A stretch of 64,000 nucleotides of DNA. Source: Cunninghamia lanceolata. Its lineage: Eukaryota; Streptophyta; Pinopsida; Cupressales; Cupressaceae. Of this stretch, positions 48,585-59,993 are shown piece after piece. The stretch covers positions 11,736,001 to 11,800,000 of the forward strand of contig BSBN01001482.1 of NCBI GenBank assembly GCA_027924645.1. Direction: 5' to 3'. The notes under the pieces are model-generated. The model was not told the DNA's origin. It did no database searches and was given only the letters and a program-made list of their open reading frames with translations. A program made the translations under genes and the position numbers. Position 1 is the stretch's first letter. Every line of letters starts with the position of its first letter.

Positions 48585-48585
48585 T

Positions 48586-49150
48586 TGTTATGGGACTTTT
48601 TCCCCAAAATGGAAAAAAGGCTATTTTATGAATAAGACTTTGAAATTATAAGAGGATAAAGTTTATTTACCCTTTATAATTAAAAGGGAGATGGAAAAAT
48701 AAATGATATTATGATCCTTTGGTTAAAAAAGAGATAAATAAATAATATTATGGTTTCTAAACAAGAACCACATTCCTCCTAGAAGTGCTCACTTACTGAA
48801 AGGGGGTTGAGTCTATAATCTATTATCTAGAGTGACATTTGGAAGAACTTCCAAGATCCAAAAGATGTGTATCTATTCCTTTCTATGATGGAAATTAATG
48901 AAGTACTAAACTTATATAAAAGATATTGTTGGGCTTTGATGTAAATATGATTATGTGATTATGTTATCTAATTTGTTTTGTTAATGATTACTTAAGAGTT
49001 CTTATTGAATTATCATCTATTGTAATTTACATTTGTTATTACACCTCTTTTAACATCATTGAATATATTATTCTATCTTAACTCTAAATATTAACTATAA
49101 TAAAATCTACCGCAAGAAGTTAATTAATTATGAGAAAAATTAGTGTTACA
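48586..49150 (+). repeat. Element A 3' LTR (565 bp)
   Basis: Begins TGTTATGGG and ends TGTTACA; its last 391 bp match the left copy at 12814-13204. Confidence 0.82.
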
Positions 49151-49343
49151 CTTCTTTTGATTCTTTTAGCTTAATCTTATATTCTTCATTTTCTCTCCTT
49201 GTTGCATCCAGATCTTCTAGGGTAGAAATGAGTTCTCCTTCAAATTCAACTTCACAATCTTTTGCATTAAAGGCTAACATATCTTTATCATCTTCTAGAG
49301 GATTCTTGTCATTAAATAGTACTTTAGTTCCCATGTGTTCCAA
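49151..49343 (-). pseudogene. Element G gag N-terminus, cut by element A
   Basis: Minus-strand frame MEHMGTKVLFNDKNPLED, then EGELISTLEDLDATRREN, an acidic coiled-coil region like the N-terminal gag of element D (LEDLD is shared). It lies 43 bases downstream of the primer site of element G and stops being readable at the end of element A's LTR, so A probably landed in this gag. The other half was not found left of A's truncated 5' LTR. Confidence 0.6.
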
Positions 49344-49385
49344 TCCAAGATCTACCTCAGCTGTTAGACTGCATCAAGGAACTTA

Positions 49386-49397
49386 GCTCTGATACCA
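49386..49397 (-). promoter_or_regulatory. Element G primer binding site
   Basis: Minus strand TGGTATCAGAGC, five bases from the LTR end. Confidence 0.85.
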
Positions 49398-49402
49398 ATT
49401 GT

Positions 49403-50603
49403 TGAACACATAGAAGTATTGAGAAGGGGGTAAATCAGTATTTAATCAAATTTTTTTCTTCCAACAACATTCAAACTAATGTAAGCATTTAAAGCATGAG
49501 AAACACAAGAACACATAAGCACACAACCATAACACTAGATTTATGTGGAAAACCCTAGAAGGGAAAAACCACGATGAGAAAGATACTTAGATCTACTTTC
49601 CAAATCCAGCCTCACAAATAAAACAAGATTATATTATCATTTATGGGCTACAACCCAAAGGAAGCTGCAACTCCCTGAACTGCTACAACACTTACAACTT
49701 TTACATAAAGAGGCTTCAACCTCTACAACAAAATACTAATCTTGTTAAGATGATTCTTTTACAACATTGACTGCTTCAACCTTCTATTGACCTCTCTAAA
49801 CTCTGCACAACTATCTTATCTCTGTACAATTAAAATACCAAGCTCTGCAATATCAAAACACCTTAAAAAACTCTTCTCTTTCATCACAACTCTTACAATA
49901 ACCTCCACAATAGTATCACATTACATAAACTGATCCTTTCCATATTTCATCATCAAAATTGCTTCTACGATTATCTTATTCACACATTATCAATGATATC
50001 ACATGCCATACATCACACCTATCATTTAACAACTTTAATCTTACATTTATATCCTCCATAAGCTTCAAAAACATTCTCCTTTGTCGGCCAAGATGAAATG
50101 TGTAATGGCCACAACTAGTTGGTTGCAGTAAGTAGAAATCCAATGTGGTTAAAAAACAAGAGTTAATCAGGACCTAATTTATCTTAGCACACTCTTCCAT
50201 GCTGGTATACACTTCCAAACATGTGGCATAATCATCAGCATACACCAAGTCAACCCAACAAACACTTATCCTTCCTTGCATTTTGCTCCAGACCTAAAGC
50301 GGTATCGGAGGAGACAAAATTACATCATGCAAACCACACAACGAACATTATATGACTTGCAAATCATTCCTATACTCTCCTTTTATTTATCCATGTTGTT
50401 TTATGCTGGCGGAAACACTTGAACATTGATTTTGGTATCCTTAACATACTTTGCTTACACAGTCTTGATGTAGTACATAGAAGATCACACTTGTAGTAAA
50501 AAAATGTTTGAAACTTGAACTGAGCATATCAATAGATCATATAAGCTTATCATTCAATCAGCAAAGACAAATATCAGTGTGCTATGAAATGTGGTGGCAT
50601 CCA
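49403..50603 (-). repeat. Element G LTR, minus strand, about 1.2 kb
   Basis: On the minus strand it would begin TGGATGCCACC and end CTATGTGTTCA, next to the primer site. It contains phrases common in plant LTR 3' parts (TGTGGAAAACCCTAG on the plus strand). A purine tract, AGAGGGAGATAG on the minus strand, lies just outside its far end (50604-50616), where flanking DNA would be expected. The far end is set by that tract and is uncertain. Confidence 0.55.
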
Positions 50604-50773
50604 CTATCTCCCTCTACTTACCCTAACCAAAAACAAGACTTGACTTCACACAACTAACTCTAGAGAAAGTTCTGCTTTACATATTATCACTTAAGATTTG
50701 AAACATGCATACCTTTTACTCATATCACAATGTCATTTCTTCCTCTGTGAAGAAGTGCAGAGCATTCTTCTGT

Positions 50774-50935
50774 CACTACAACAAAAGAGGCAATTAGTGC
50801 CTAAAACAGTGCCAAAATTTATTGCATTTGAGTTCATGAATTGGACATTTTGTCAGTGCAAAACTTGGCGCCAAACTACATTTCACTTTGGCATTGGATT
50901 TAGTGCTGAATTTAGCACCAGATTTTGTTGCTTCC
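50774..50935 (+). mobile_element. Left end of a CACTA-type DNA transposon
   Basis: CACTACAACAAAAGAGGC has the form of an En/Spm (CACTA) terminal inverted repeat. It is followed by subterminal repeats built on AGTGCC and its complement: TTAGTGCC, AGTGCCAAAA, TTGGCGCCAAA, TTTGGCATTG, TTTAGCACC. CACTA transposases bind such repeats. The opposite end (a GTAGTG terminus) was not found in the window, and no transposase is seen, so length and mobility are unknown. Confidence 0.6.
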
Positions 50936-50964
50936 AGTTTGGCTTCTGATTTTTCTTATGGTTT

Positions 50965-51715
50965 TACTTCTTGTGTTGCTTCCAGGTTTGCTTTCAGTTT
51001 TGCTTCTAGGTTTGCTTCCAGTTTTGCTTCCAATTTTGCTTCCAATTTTGCTTCTAGTTTTGTTTCCACCTTTGCTTCCAATTTTGCTTCTAGTTTTTCT
51101 TCCGGTTTTACTTCCAATTTTACTTCTGATATAATATTGCTTGTTGCATCCAATTTTTCTTTCAGTTTTGCTTCCAAGTTTACTTCCAGTTTTGCTTCCA
51201 ATTTTGCTTCCAGTTTTGCTTCCAATTTTGCTTCTGGTTTTGCTTCCAGGTTTGCTTCCGGTTTTGCTTCCAATTTTGCTTCCACTTTTGCTTCCAATTT
51301 TGCTTCTAGTTTTGCTTCCGATTTTACTTCCAGTTTTGCTTCCAATTTTGCTTCCAGGTTTGCTTCCAGTTTTGCTTCCAATTTTGTTTCCAATTTTTCT
51401 TCCACTTTTGCTTCCAATTTTTCTTCTAGTTTTGCTTCTGGTTTTACTTCCAGTTTTGCTTCCAGTTTTGCTTCTGATATAATGTCGCTTGTTGCTTCCA
51501 AATTTTCTTCCATTTTTGTGTCTTTTGTTGCTTATAATATGGCTTCTATTATTGAATCTTTTGTTGTTTCTAAAATTGCTTCCATTATTACTTCTTTGTT
51601 TGCTACTTGAATTGCTTCTGTTTTTGCTTCCTAGATAATGCCAAGTTTTGCTTCCAAGATTGCTTCTAGTTTGGCTTCCATTGTTGCTTCCTTTTTTTGC
51701 TTCTAAAAATGCTTC
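50965..51715. repeat. 12-bp minisatellite TTTTGCTTCCAG
   Basis: More than 50 tandem units of TTTTGCTTCCAG and variants (TTTTGCTTCCAA, TTTTACTTCCAG, TTTTGCTTCTAG). As the unit is a multiple of three, long frames are open on both strands: plus 50888-51610 gives Phe-Ala-Ser-Asn/Ser repeats, and minus 51513-50956 gives Glu-Ala-Lys-Leu repeats with the look of a charged single helix. It follows directly on the CACTA subterminal region. Whether either strand is translated is unknown. Confidence 0.92.
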
Positions 51716-51861
51716 TTGTTTTGCTTACATTTATTAATTTAATATTTTTTATTTCAATTTAATTAGTTAAATATATCATGCCTCTTAAATAACTCATATG
51801 ATTATAGAGTAAGTAATTTAATTATTTAACTCATATGATTAAATAACAAGATAATTATTAT
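51716..51861. other. AT-rich spacer
   Basis: No gene. The phrase AACTCATATGATTA occurs twice (51786 and 51826 regions). Probably interior of the CACTA-type element. Confidence 0.5.
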
Positions 51862-51873
51862 AACATGATCATC
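51862..51873. repeat. LINE target duplication, left copy
   Basis: AACATGATCATC, repeated at 59555-59566 immediately after the LINE poly(A). Confidence 0.88.
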
Positions 51874-51878
51874 CTCTA

Positions 51879-51883
<5 letters not shown>

Positions 51884-51912
<29 letters not shown>
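51884..51912. repeat. (TAA)n microsatellite
   Basis: About nine TAA units at or near the 5' end of the LINE. Confidence 0.9.
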
Positions 51913-51920
51913 GTGACAAA

Positions 51921-53545
51921 ATGCGACAAAATAATGAGGTCTTTTATAGAAGACCTTTGCGTTCACAGCAGAGTTTGTTTTTTGAAGCGGTTAGGGCAAG
52001 AAGGCGATTTTCCTCTCAGGATTTTAGAGGAGAAGGGTTTCAAAGATCTTTTCGAAATAATGGGCAATATCATTTCCAGTCTCAATATGGTTCATTTGAT
52101 TTTCATAACAATGGCTCTTTTGGTTTCCATAATAATAGAAGGTTCAATACACAGAAGCCATTTTTTCCAATCAAACTTCAGTTTTAGGAAAGATAGAATC
52201 TGGTTTTGGTATTCGCCAAGTGTGGAGGGAAAAACAAGTTCCTCTTAAAGAGAATACTCTTGAAGAAGCGTCTAAAACCGATGCAAGGGTTTCTGCGGAA
52301 ATTGTTAATGTCTAAATCCCTGATGATATGGTGAATCCCTATATTCAAGATCTTGCTACAAGGGAAATTATCGGTAAGGTTTGGAACCCTAATTTTAATT
52401 TTGATATCTTTCTTAATTGGGTTAGGGTTTCTTGGAAAGGGCTTTCATATGTTTTTTTCTTGCAAAAGGATATATGTGTTTTTATGGTAATTTTTGAGAA
52501 CAACTATTTTCGTGATGAAACCCTAAAACAAAAATTATGGTTTTACCAAAGCAAAGGGATTTGTATTCAGAAATGGGAGCCTAATTTTGATCCAATTAAA
52601 GCTAACATGAATTTTGTCCCTTTTTGGATTACATTGCCGAATTTACCTTTTGAATACAGAGATCTCAACATTATTGAATTTTGTGCTAAGAAAATGGGTT
52701 TCTTTATTAAGCATGATATGTCTAATTTTCAAAAACCAAAATTGCCAGTAAGGTTTTCCTTAATTCTAAATACTTCATTCCCTTTTCCTAAATTTATGGA
52801 ATTCCATTCTAAATATGGGTCTTGGAAGCAATCAGTTGTTTTTGAAAATCCTATGTCTATGGAAAAGCCAGAGCTTTTTGAACCATCATGGGTTTGTGAG
52901 GATTCAGAAAAAGAAAAATTTTCAAGGGAAGATCTTGATTCTGTTAATTTAGGGGAAGTATCTTTAAACTATTTAATTGATTCCCCTATTTTGGATGAGG
53001 GGCAACATTCTGTTAATGATCTTTCAGAGGACTGTTCTTTTGAGTTTGATATTGGTAATCATGAAGAATTAGATACTCCTAATTTTTCTCACAAAAATAT
53101 AGTAAAAAAGAATTTACTCTCTTCTTTTAATAAAGAGGAAGATATTTACATTCCAAATGGTGATCAGCAGGATGTTTCAAATTTGGTCAACTTCTCTTTT
53201 TCTGAGGAGGAAGCAAAAGCTTTTGTTGATAAGACCATTCATAAAGTTGCTTCTGGTCTTATTGATGAACTTGCGGATGAGGTAATTGCAGAAGAAGACT
53301 CTCATACAGTTGAAGATATTTCTATTGTTAATAACATTTCTGATTCAAATTTGGTAAGTGATAAACAATTAAATTTGTGGAAGTCGGATTGGAAGATTAT
53401 GCTAGGTGATGGGATGGGCAGTGAGGTTTTTGATTTTGCTACTAAAATGTCTATTTCCCAATCTTTAAGTCAAGATTCTCCCTCAAAATTGACATCTGTT
53501 TCTCCTTCTAAGAGAGGTCGTAAACCAAAGTCTTTCAAAACTTAG
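51921..53545 (+). pseudogene. LINE ORF1 with DUF4283-type domain
   Basis: ATG at 51921 opens an Arg/Phe-rich start (YRRPLRSQQS) and a low-complexity Phe/Asn/Gly/His stretch. One frameshift near 52187 and one TAA near 52315 separate it from the main open part, 52328-53545 (405 codons). The latter begins with a DUF4283-like region of plant LINE ORF1: FDIFLNWVRVSWKGL, FQKDIC-like strand, LWFYQSKGICIQKWEPNF and VPFWITLPNLPFEY. An acidic Ser/Glu/Asp-rich middle and a basic tail (SPSKRGRKPKSFKT) follow. ORF1 proteins bind LINE RNA. A CCHC knuckle, present in many relatives, is not seen. Confidence 0.87.
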
Positions 53546-53583
53546 GAAGAAATTAAGACCGGGGTGCAGGCTACCCTAGAAAC

Positions 53584-56500
53584 ATGTCTAAGATCAGGGA
53601 GAGTGAGAAACTCTCCTCGAGAGCAATGAAGATCCTCTCTTGGAATGTTAGGGGCATTAATGCCCCTAACAAGAGATGCTTGGTAAAGCGTCAGATAGAT
53701 TCTTTAGGTATGGATATTGTTTTGCTACAGGAGTCAAAATTATCCCAAACTCAAGCTGATATTATCTTTCCAAATTGGTACAAATGGAAGTTTCATCATT
53801 TTCCTTCTCAGGGGGCTTCAGGAGGTCTAGTTATTCTTTGGGATAGTAAAAGCTGTGATGTAGAATTTATTTGTTCTACTCAAAACTTTTTATTGGTTAA
53901 GATAATTTCCCCATCGCTAAATTTTTGGTTATTCAATATTTATGGTCCAGTTTCAACTAGTGAAAAAAAAGGTGTTGGGATATTTTAAATGCACTTTTAG
54001 AAAATTTATCTAGAGAAAAAGTTATCTTAGGAGGAGACTTTAATGCTATCACTTGTTTATTAGAGAAATCGGGAGGGATTTGCCCTCCCCAGAGGGTAAT
54101 CAAAGATTTTAATGATTTTATTTCAGACAATGCATTGGTTGACGGTCCTTTATTGAACGGGAGTTTCACTTGGTCTAACAGGAGAAAAGATTTTTTAAAT
54201 ATTGCAGAAAGGTTGGATAGATTTTTGTTCTCTTCTGAATGGTGTCTTGATTTTAAAATTTCTGGTACTTCTGTTCTTCCATTCTCTACATTAGATCACT
54301 TTCCCATTTCTCTTCATCTGGATGTGGATATGATTAGAAAGAAATTTAGATCCTCTTTTAAGTTTCAAGCTATGTGGTTTAGAGATAATAACTTCTTACC
54401 CCTGCTGGAATCTTGGTGGAAGAGTGCCCCTTTTGTGAAAGGTTCTCGTATGTTTTGGCTTAATGAGAAGTTAAAATTTATAAGGGGCAAAATTAAGGAA
54501 TGGAATAAATTTTTGTTTGGTAACATTTTTTCCCAAAAAGCAGCATTACAATCACAACTAGAACAAATGAATGAAGTCATTATAAGAAAGGGCATGGATA
54601 TTGCATCTTTTGAGTGTGTAAAAGCTCTTCAATCTAATTTAGAGGAGGTTTTAGCTCATGAAGAAATCTTTTGGAGACAGAAATCAAGGGAAACCTGGTT
54701 GAGAGAAGGAGATTGAAACACAAAATTTTTCCATGTATCGGCTATGGTAAGAAGACATAAAGAATTCTATTTATGCAATTAAAGACTCTTTGGGGAATAT
54801 TTTACAAGAAGATGATCTTATTCAAAAAGGAGTTAATTTTTTTTAGAAGCTCCTTTCTAAAGAAAATATTAATGTCCCCATTTCGATTGTGCAAGAAGTC
54901 ATAAATCATATTCCTTTTTTGATTTCGCAAGAAGATAATTTGGAATTGATGAAACAATTTTCTTTAGAAGAAGTTAAGGCGGTGGTTTTTTCTTTAGACC
55001 TAGACAAATCTCATGGTCTGGATGGATTTAGTCTGCTTTTCTTTCAAAAATGTTGGACTTTGTAGGTAAGGATGTTTGGTTGGCAGTAGAAGAAACTCGT
55101 AAAAATCATATTGTCCTAAAAGAGATTAATTCTACCTTCATTGCTTTGATTCCTAAAGTTGCTACTCCTTCCTCCTTTGCTAATTTCAGACCCATTTCGC
55201 TTTGTAATACTTTATATAAAATCATTTCTAAAGCAATTACTTTAAGACTTGCTATTCTCATTCCTAAAATTATATCTGATGAACAAGGAGGTTTTGTTCT
55301 AGGCAAGGAAACTTCTGAAGGTGCTTTGGTGGCTCATGAGGTTTTGCATTCAATTGATGAATATAAACTTCCTGCTATGTTGGTTAAATTGGATATGTTA
55401 AAAGCATATGATAGAGTCTTTTGGGACTTTTTGTTTCAAGTTCTCCTTAAGTTTGAATTCTCTCCGAAATGGTGTAAGTGGATTTTATCGTGTATTTCTG
55501 GTGTAAGCTTTTCAGTTCTGATTAATGGTTCTCAATCTAAATTCTTCAAGACTTCCCGAGGGATAAGGCAAGGTGATCCTTTGTCCCCTTTTCTTTTCAT
55601 AATAATAGATGAAGGTCTGAGTAGATTGATTATGAGGCAAAACTCGTTGGGTAATTGGAAGGGGATTAAAATTCCTAGAGTTCCTTTTGCTATTACTCAT
55701 GCTTTGTTTGCAGATGATACTTTGTTGTTTGGGCACCCTGTGATGCTAGAAGCTAAATTTATGAAGGATGTAATTTCTAAGTACTGTTTAGTTTCGGGTC
55801 AAAAAGTGAATCAAGACAAATCTAATTTTTTTTTCTTTTTTTCATCTCCTTTAGTGCAAAAAAGGGTTGAAAAATTCCTGGGTTTTCAAGTGGATGTCCT
55901 TCCTTCAAGATATTTCAGAATTCCTCTTTTCTCAGGGTCAATTAAAAATATGTTTTAGGATAAGCTTATTACAAGTATCAAAGCTAAAATTTCTTCTTGG
56001 AAAGGTAAATGGTTAACTTTGGCTGGAAAAATTCTTATGATTAAAATAGTTTTATTAGCAGTGCCTATATATATGCTTTCAGTGCTTATGGTTTCCAAGT
56101 CTATCCTTTCTTGCCTTGTGAGTATTTTGAGAAAATTTTTATGGAATGGTTCTAATCTGAACGAGAGAAAGGTTCCTTTAATTTGTTGGGACAATATTTG
56201 CATCCCGAAGCAGAAAGGAGGAACTGGGATTCATAACATTGAAGCACATACTATGGCTCTTGGAGCTAAATTGGTTTGGCATTTATATGAAAAGCCAGAG
56301 TCAAAATGGGGAAAAATTATGTTTTCTAAATATTTAGATTCATTTTCTCTTGAAAGAATTTTTACTATTCTTAATCCAAAGGCGGGTTCTCATATTTGGA
56401 ATTTTTTGTTAAAATGTAGAGAAGTGATTTCCCCATTTCTATCTTGGGTTATTCATGATGGAAATTCTACTCTCTTTTGGGATGATTCTTGGAATAGTCA

Positions 56501-57893
56501 TCAACCTCTGTCTAAAATAGAAGGCCTTCAAGACATTAAGCTTTTTCTATGCCAAGCTTGGGGAATCTAAGTTAAAGATTATTTTGAAATCGATTATAAT
56601 TTGGATATTAATAAAGTTAAGTGGAGAAATTTTGATGATTTTTTGATTCCCCAAGAGTGGAAGGTCCTGCTTAAAAATATTTTGAAGGAAAGAAGAATTT
56701 TTAGTTCAGGAAGAAAGGATAAGCTTATTTGGGTTCCCTCAAAGTCTGGGCATTATATGGTTAAACAAGGATATCTAAGTATCATTAGTAAGGATTCTAA
56801 TTCACTTTTTAATTGGCCTTATAAGCTTTGTTGGAGCGGTCCTTGCCTGCCTAAAGTAGGAGCTTTTGCCTCGTTAGCTCTGAATTATAGAATCCTTACT
56901 AGTGATAGGTTAGTCAGGCTTGGGGTTGCTAACCCTTTCTTATGTCCTTTTTGTTCTGAAGTTGAGGAAACAATGGATCATTTGCTACTGAGCTGTAATC
57001 TTTCTTCAAAAGTTTGGTATTGGCTCCTTTCAAAATTGTTTTGGCTTGGCCCCCTTCCTTTCTCTCTTCTTCAAGTGTTTCAAAGCTGGCCCATTTTATT
57101 CTCAAATTCTACCTTTTCTGCACTATGGGTGGTCTCACCAAGTATTGTTATTTGGTCTTTGTGGCTAGAAAGAAATAGTAGAATTTTTAAAAAAATTAGT
57201 AATCCTTTTGATGTAATTATTGGAAAAATTGATAAATCCATTTCAGAAGTAGTTTCAGCCTCATTATTTTCTAGAAAGGTAGGTTCTTTAGTTTTTACGT
57301 CTTGGGATGATTTGATGTTAAAAAATTGGAAGTTATTAAAATTGCCTAATTCAAACTATTTTAGTGCTGATATCAAGATAGATAGATCCTCTATCAAATG
57401 GATTCCACCACCTGTATCTTTTATAAAACTAAACTTTGACAGCGTGAGCAGAGGTAATCCTAGTAATTCTAGTGTTGCTTGTGTTTTGAGAGATTATAAA
57501 GGTTTAGTTTTAAGAGCTTTGTCAGTTAAGCTTGGTTTGTGTACAAACAATGAGGCAGAAGCATTAACATTAGTAGCTAGTTTAAACTTAGCTTTAAAAT
57601 GTGGCATTACAAATCTTATAGTAGAAGAGGATTCATTTAATATTATTAGAGCTTTTTCAATTAAATCTTCTCCTAACTGGAAAATTGATTACATTTTAAA
57701 ATTTGGAAGGAATCTACTTGACCTCTTCCAATCTTTTAAAATAATCCATACATACAGGGAAGGCAACTTATTAGCAGATTTCTTGGCTAACTTTGCTTTT
57801 GGCATTACTGACTCTTCTAAGGAATGGGACTCTAATTCTTTTTTGTTGATCCCTGGGGTAAGTAACATCTTGGCTAAGCAAAGTATTAAATAA
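53584..57893 (+). pseudogene. LINE ORF2: endonuclease, reverse transcriptase, zf-RVT and RNase H
   Basis: The likely start is the ATG at 53626 (MKILSWNVRGINAPNKR), the conserved start of the endonuclease domain. It continues with LLQESKL, GGLVILWDS and, past a frameshift at an A run near 53966, ILGGDFNAI and LDRFLFSSEW. The reverse transcriptase shows ALIPKV, FRPISLCN, KLDMLKAYDRV, GIRQGDPLSPFLF and an intact FADDTLLFG near 55708. A zf-RVT zinc-binding region lies at about 56730-57030 (CPFCSEVEETMDHLLLSC). The C-terminal RNase H (LNFDSVSRGNPSN, NNEAEALTL, HTYREGNLLADFLAN) has Ser at the second position of the usual DG. Stops at 54714, 55957 and 56568 and two small indels near 54765 and 55063 disable it. 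Confidence 0.94.
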
Positions 57894-59543
57894 CTTGGTT
57901 GGTTTTTGCTGCAATTTTTTTAAGGGGAAGTTTTGCTTGTTATAACCTTGATCCATCTCTATAGTGCGAGATTATTTTCTGTTTTGTATGATTTAGTTGT
58001 TTCTTTATGATCTGTTCGGTTATAAGAGTCACAGAGGATTACATCAAGGTTGTCTAAGAAAAGGGTTGTTGTCATCAGGAATTTTGTGTTGTATCATTTC
58101 GTGTGTATCCTGCAATTGTTTTGTCGAGGTTGTATTTTGTCAGTGTGATTTTTGTGTTGTTTCACCGAATATGCAATTTGTGTATATATCGTTAATGTAT
58201 GCTAAGGACATTTCATGAGTATATCGCAAATGCATGTGAGTTTCATTTTGTGTGTAGCCTGCAATTGTTTTGTCGAGGTTGTATGTTGTCAGCGTGATTT
58301 TTGTGTTGTTTGACCGAATATACAATTTGTGTATATATCACTAATGCATGCTAAGAACATTTCATGAGTATATCACAAATGCCTGTGAGTATCATTTCGT
58401 GTATATCCTACAATTGTATAGCAAGGTTATATCTTGTCAGTGTGATTTTTGTGTTGTTTCACTGAATATACAGCTTGTGTATGTATCGCTAATGTATGTT
58501 GAGAACTTTCCATGAGTATATCGCAAATGCATTTTAGGTTTATGTTACAAATGTTACTCCGAAGAGAAAGATACATACAAATTCTTTTGTATGTGCTTCA
58601 AACTTATCGCTCCTTTTAAACCACATCTTATTCACTTTCAATTCCGTGACATGTTTAAATCACAATGTATCTTTCAATATACATTCGGATGTGAAGTATG
58701 CTTTTTACCATATATTAATCCCCTTTGAATTCTAGCTTGTCCGTATAAAGCAATGTATGTGTTGAAACATACATGCACAGTGCGGAATATACAAGCGTTT
58801 AACTACTTTTCATAATGACTTTAGTTCCGCGGCTTGTATGTTATCAATGCACATTGCAATGTATGTAATTAATATACATTATACAAATCATACAATGACT
58901 TATCCATCTTTAAATAACTGTTTGGGTCTGTGTAAAGTATAAAGCCTTTGTATCTCACGGCGAAGGAAGTCTTTGAGTGGCCAATAGTGTTAGTTTTTTG
59001 TGCTATAGTTTTTTTTGCAAAACTTTGATATGGTAAGAAATTTGAATCTTATGTTTGTTCAAAATGCTCTTTTTCTTGTAGATGCTTTTATTAATGTTTT
59101 AAAGAATTTTGTTTTGTATTCAGGTACTGCTCTTGTGGGAGGTTTGTTTGAGTGCAGGGATATTTGCAGTTAACAGGTGATAGTTGGGGAGACAATTGGC
59201 AGAAGAAGAGGCTCTTGATCTACAGGGTCTTGTTGATGAAAATTGCAAGAGGGCAATTAAAACCTTTTGTAGATAGTTTTGTTATCTGTTGACTTTATCA
59301 GTTGGTGAGTTTGTAAAGACTGTTGTTTGCACAAAGTTTTATTCTTGTAAGGTTTTAAGCCACAGACTTTTTTTGGGTTGATTCATCCTTCTGAGTCAAT
59401 TTTGTTTTGTATTTGTTTTAAAGGGCTACAACTGGAGGTTTTCTTTGCTGATTCTTTCCTGCCGGTATGCCTTATTGAATCTGGCATTTTGTAAATTTTA
59501 TTTTATTATTAATATAATTTTAGTGGCTCTGCCACTTTTTCTT
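57894..59543 (+). other. LINE 3' untranslated region, unusually long
   Basis: About 1.65 kb between the ORF2 stop and the A run. It contains the tandem repeat at 58092-58535 and several imperfect copies of ATACATT/AATGTAT around 58660-58880. No coding is seen. Confidence 0.75.
58092..58535 (+). repeat. Three tandem units of about 149 bp in the LINE 3' region
   Basis: Units start near 58092, 58241 and 58391. Each has CGTGTGTATCCTGCAATTG-like, GTGTGATTTTTGTGTTGTTT and CATGAGTATATCGCAAATGC blocks in the same order, with scattered changes. Confidence 0.92.
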
Positions 59544-59554
59544 AAAAAAAAAAG

Positions 59555-59566
59555 AACATGATCATC
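59555..59566. repeat. LINE target duplication, right copy
   Basis: AACATGATCATC directly after the poly(A) and one G. Confidence 0.88.
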
Positions 59567-59789
59567 ATCTATAATTAAAATAAGTGAGTCAAATATCTAT
59601 AATTTAATTGAATTTGATAACATCCATCCTGAGGAGTAAATTAAAATCATCATAGGTAATAAATATCCATCCAAAAATCATCAACCACTTTCAATATATA
59701 TAAATTGACAAGTCAATACTGATAAGATCATCATCATATATAACTAAAACAAGTGAAAGTTAAATATGCCAGTAGATCAATAACATGTC

Positions 59790-59930
59790 CAATAGTCGAC
59801 ATAAGTCAAAATGATACATGTACAAATGATATAAGTAAAAATGATAAATTATGTAACTCAAAATATTACAAGTCAAGATGATACATGTCCAAATGATATA
59901 AGTCAAAATGATACAACTCAATAATATGGT
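59790..59930. repeat. Short irregular tandem repeat
   Basis: Variants of AAGTCAAAATGATACATGT and CCAAATGATATAAGTC follow each other about five times. Confidence 0.6.
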
Positions 59931-59993
59931 ACTGTAGGCTGTGAAAATGATACATATGATAGTAACCATGAAAAGAGGCATCATAACGATATA

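Larger units (their letters stand above)
12814..49150 (+). mobile_element. Element A: outermost LTR retrotransposon of the nest
   Basis: The sequence at 12814-13204 is repeated at 48760-49150. The left copy is followed by a tRNA-Met type primer site and the right copy is preceded, 174 bp upstream, by a polypurine tract at the true LTR start. The pair therefore marks one plus-strand element holding everything between. After removing element B, about 4.9 kb of internal DNA remains, in which no gag or pol could be recognised. The left LTR lacks its first part. A could be non-autonomous or simply very old. Confidence 0.7.
51874..59553 (+). mobile_element. Plant L1-type LINE, near full length (7.7 kb)
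   Basis: Twelve-base target duplications flank a unit with a short 5' region containing (TAA)n, two reading frames (ORF1 RNA-binding type, ORF2 endonuclease, reverse transcriptase, zinc finger and RNase H), a long 3' region with tandem repeats, and a terminal A run (59544-59553). The 3' terminus TTTTAGTGGCTCTGCCAC followed by TTTTTCTTAAAA is of the plant L1 kind. It contains few stops compared with the LTR elements, so it is probably younger than the nest. Confidence 0.95.

Noticed and set aside
50888..51610. 240-codon plus-strand frame as a protein gene
   Set aside because: It is a by-product of a repeat unit divisible by three; the minus strand is open as well.
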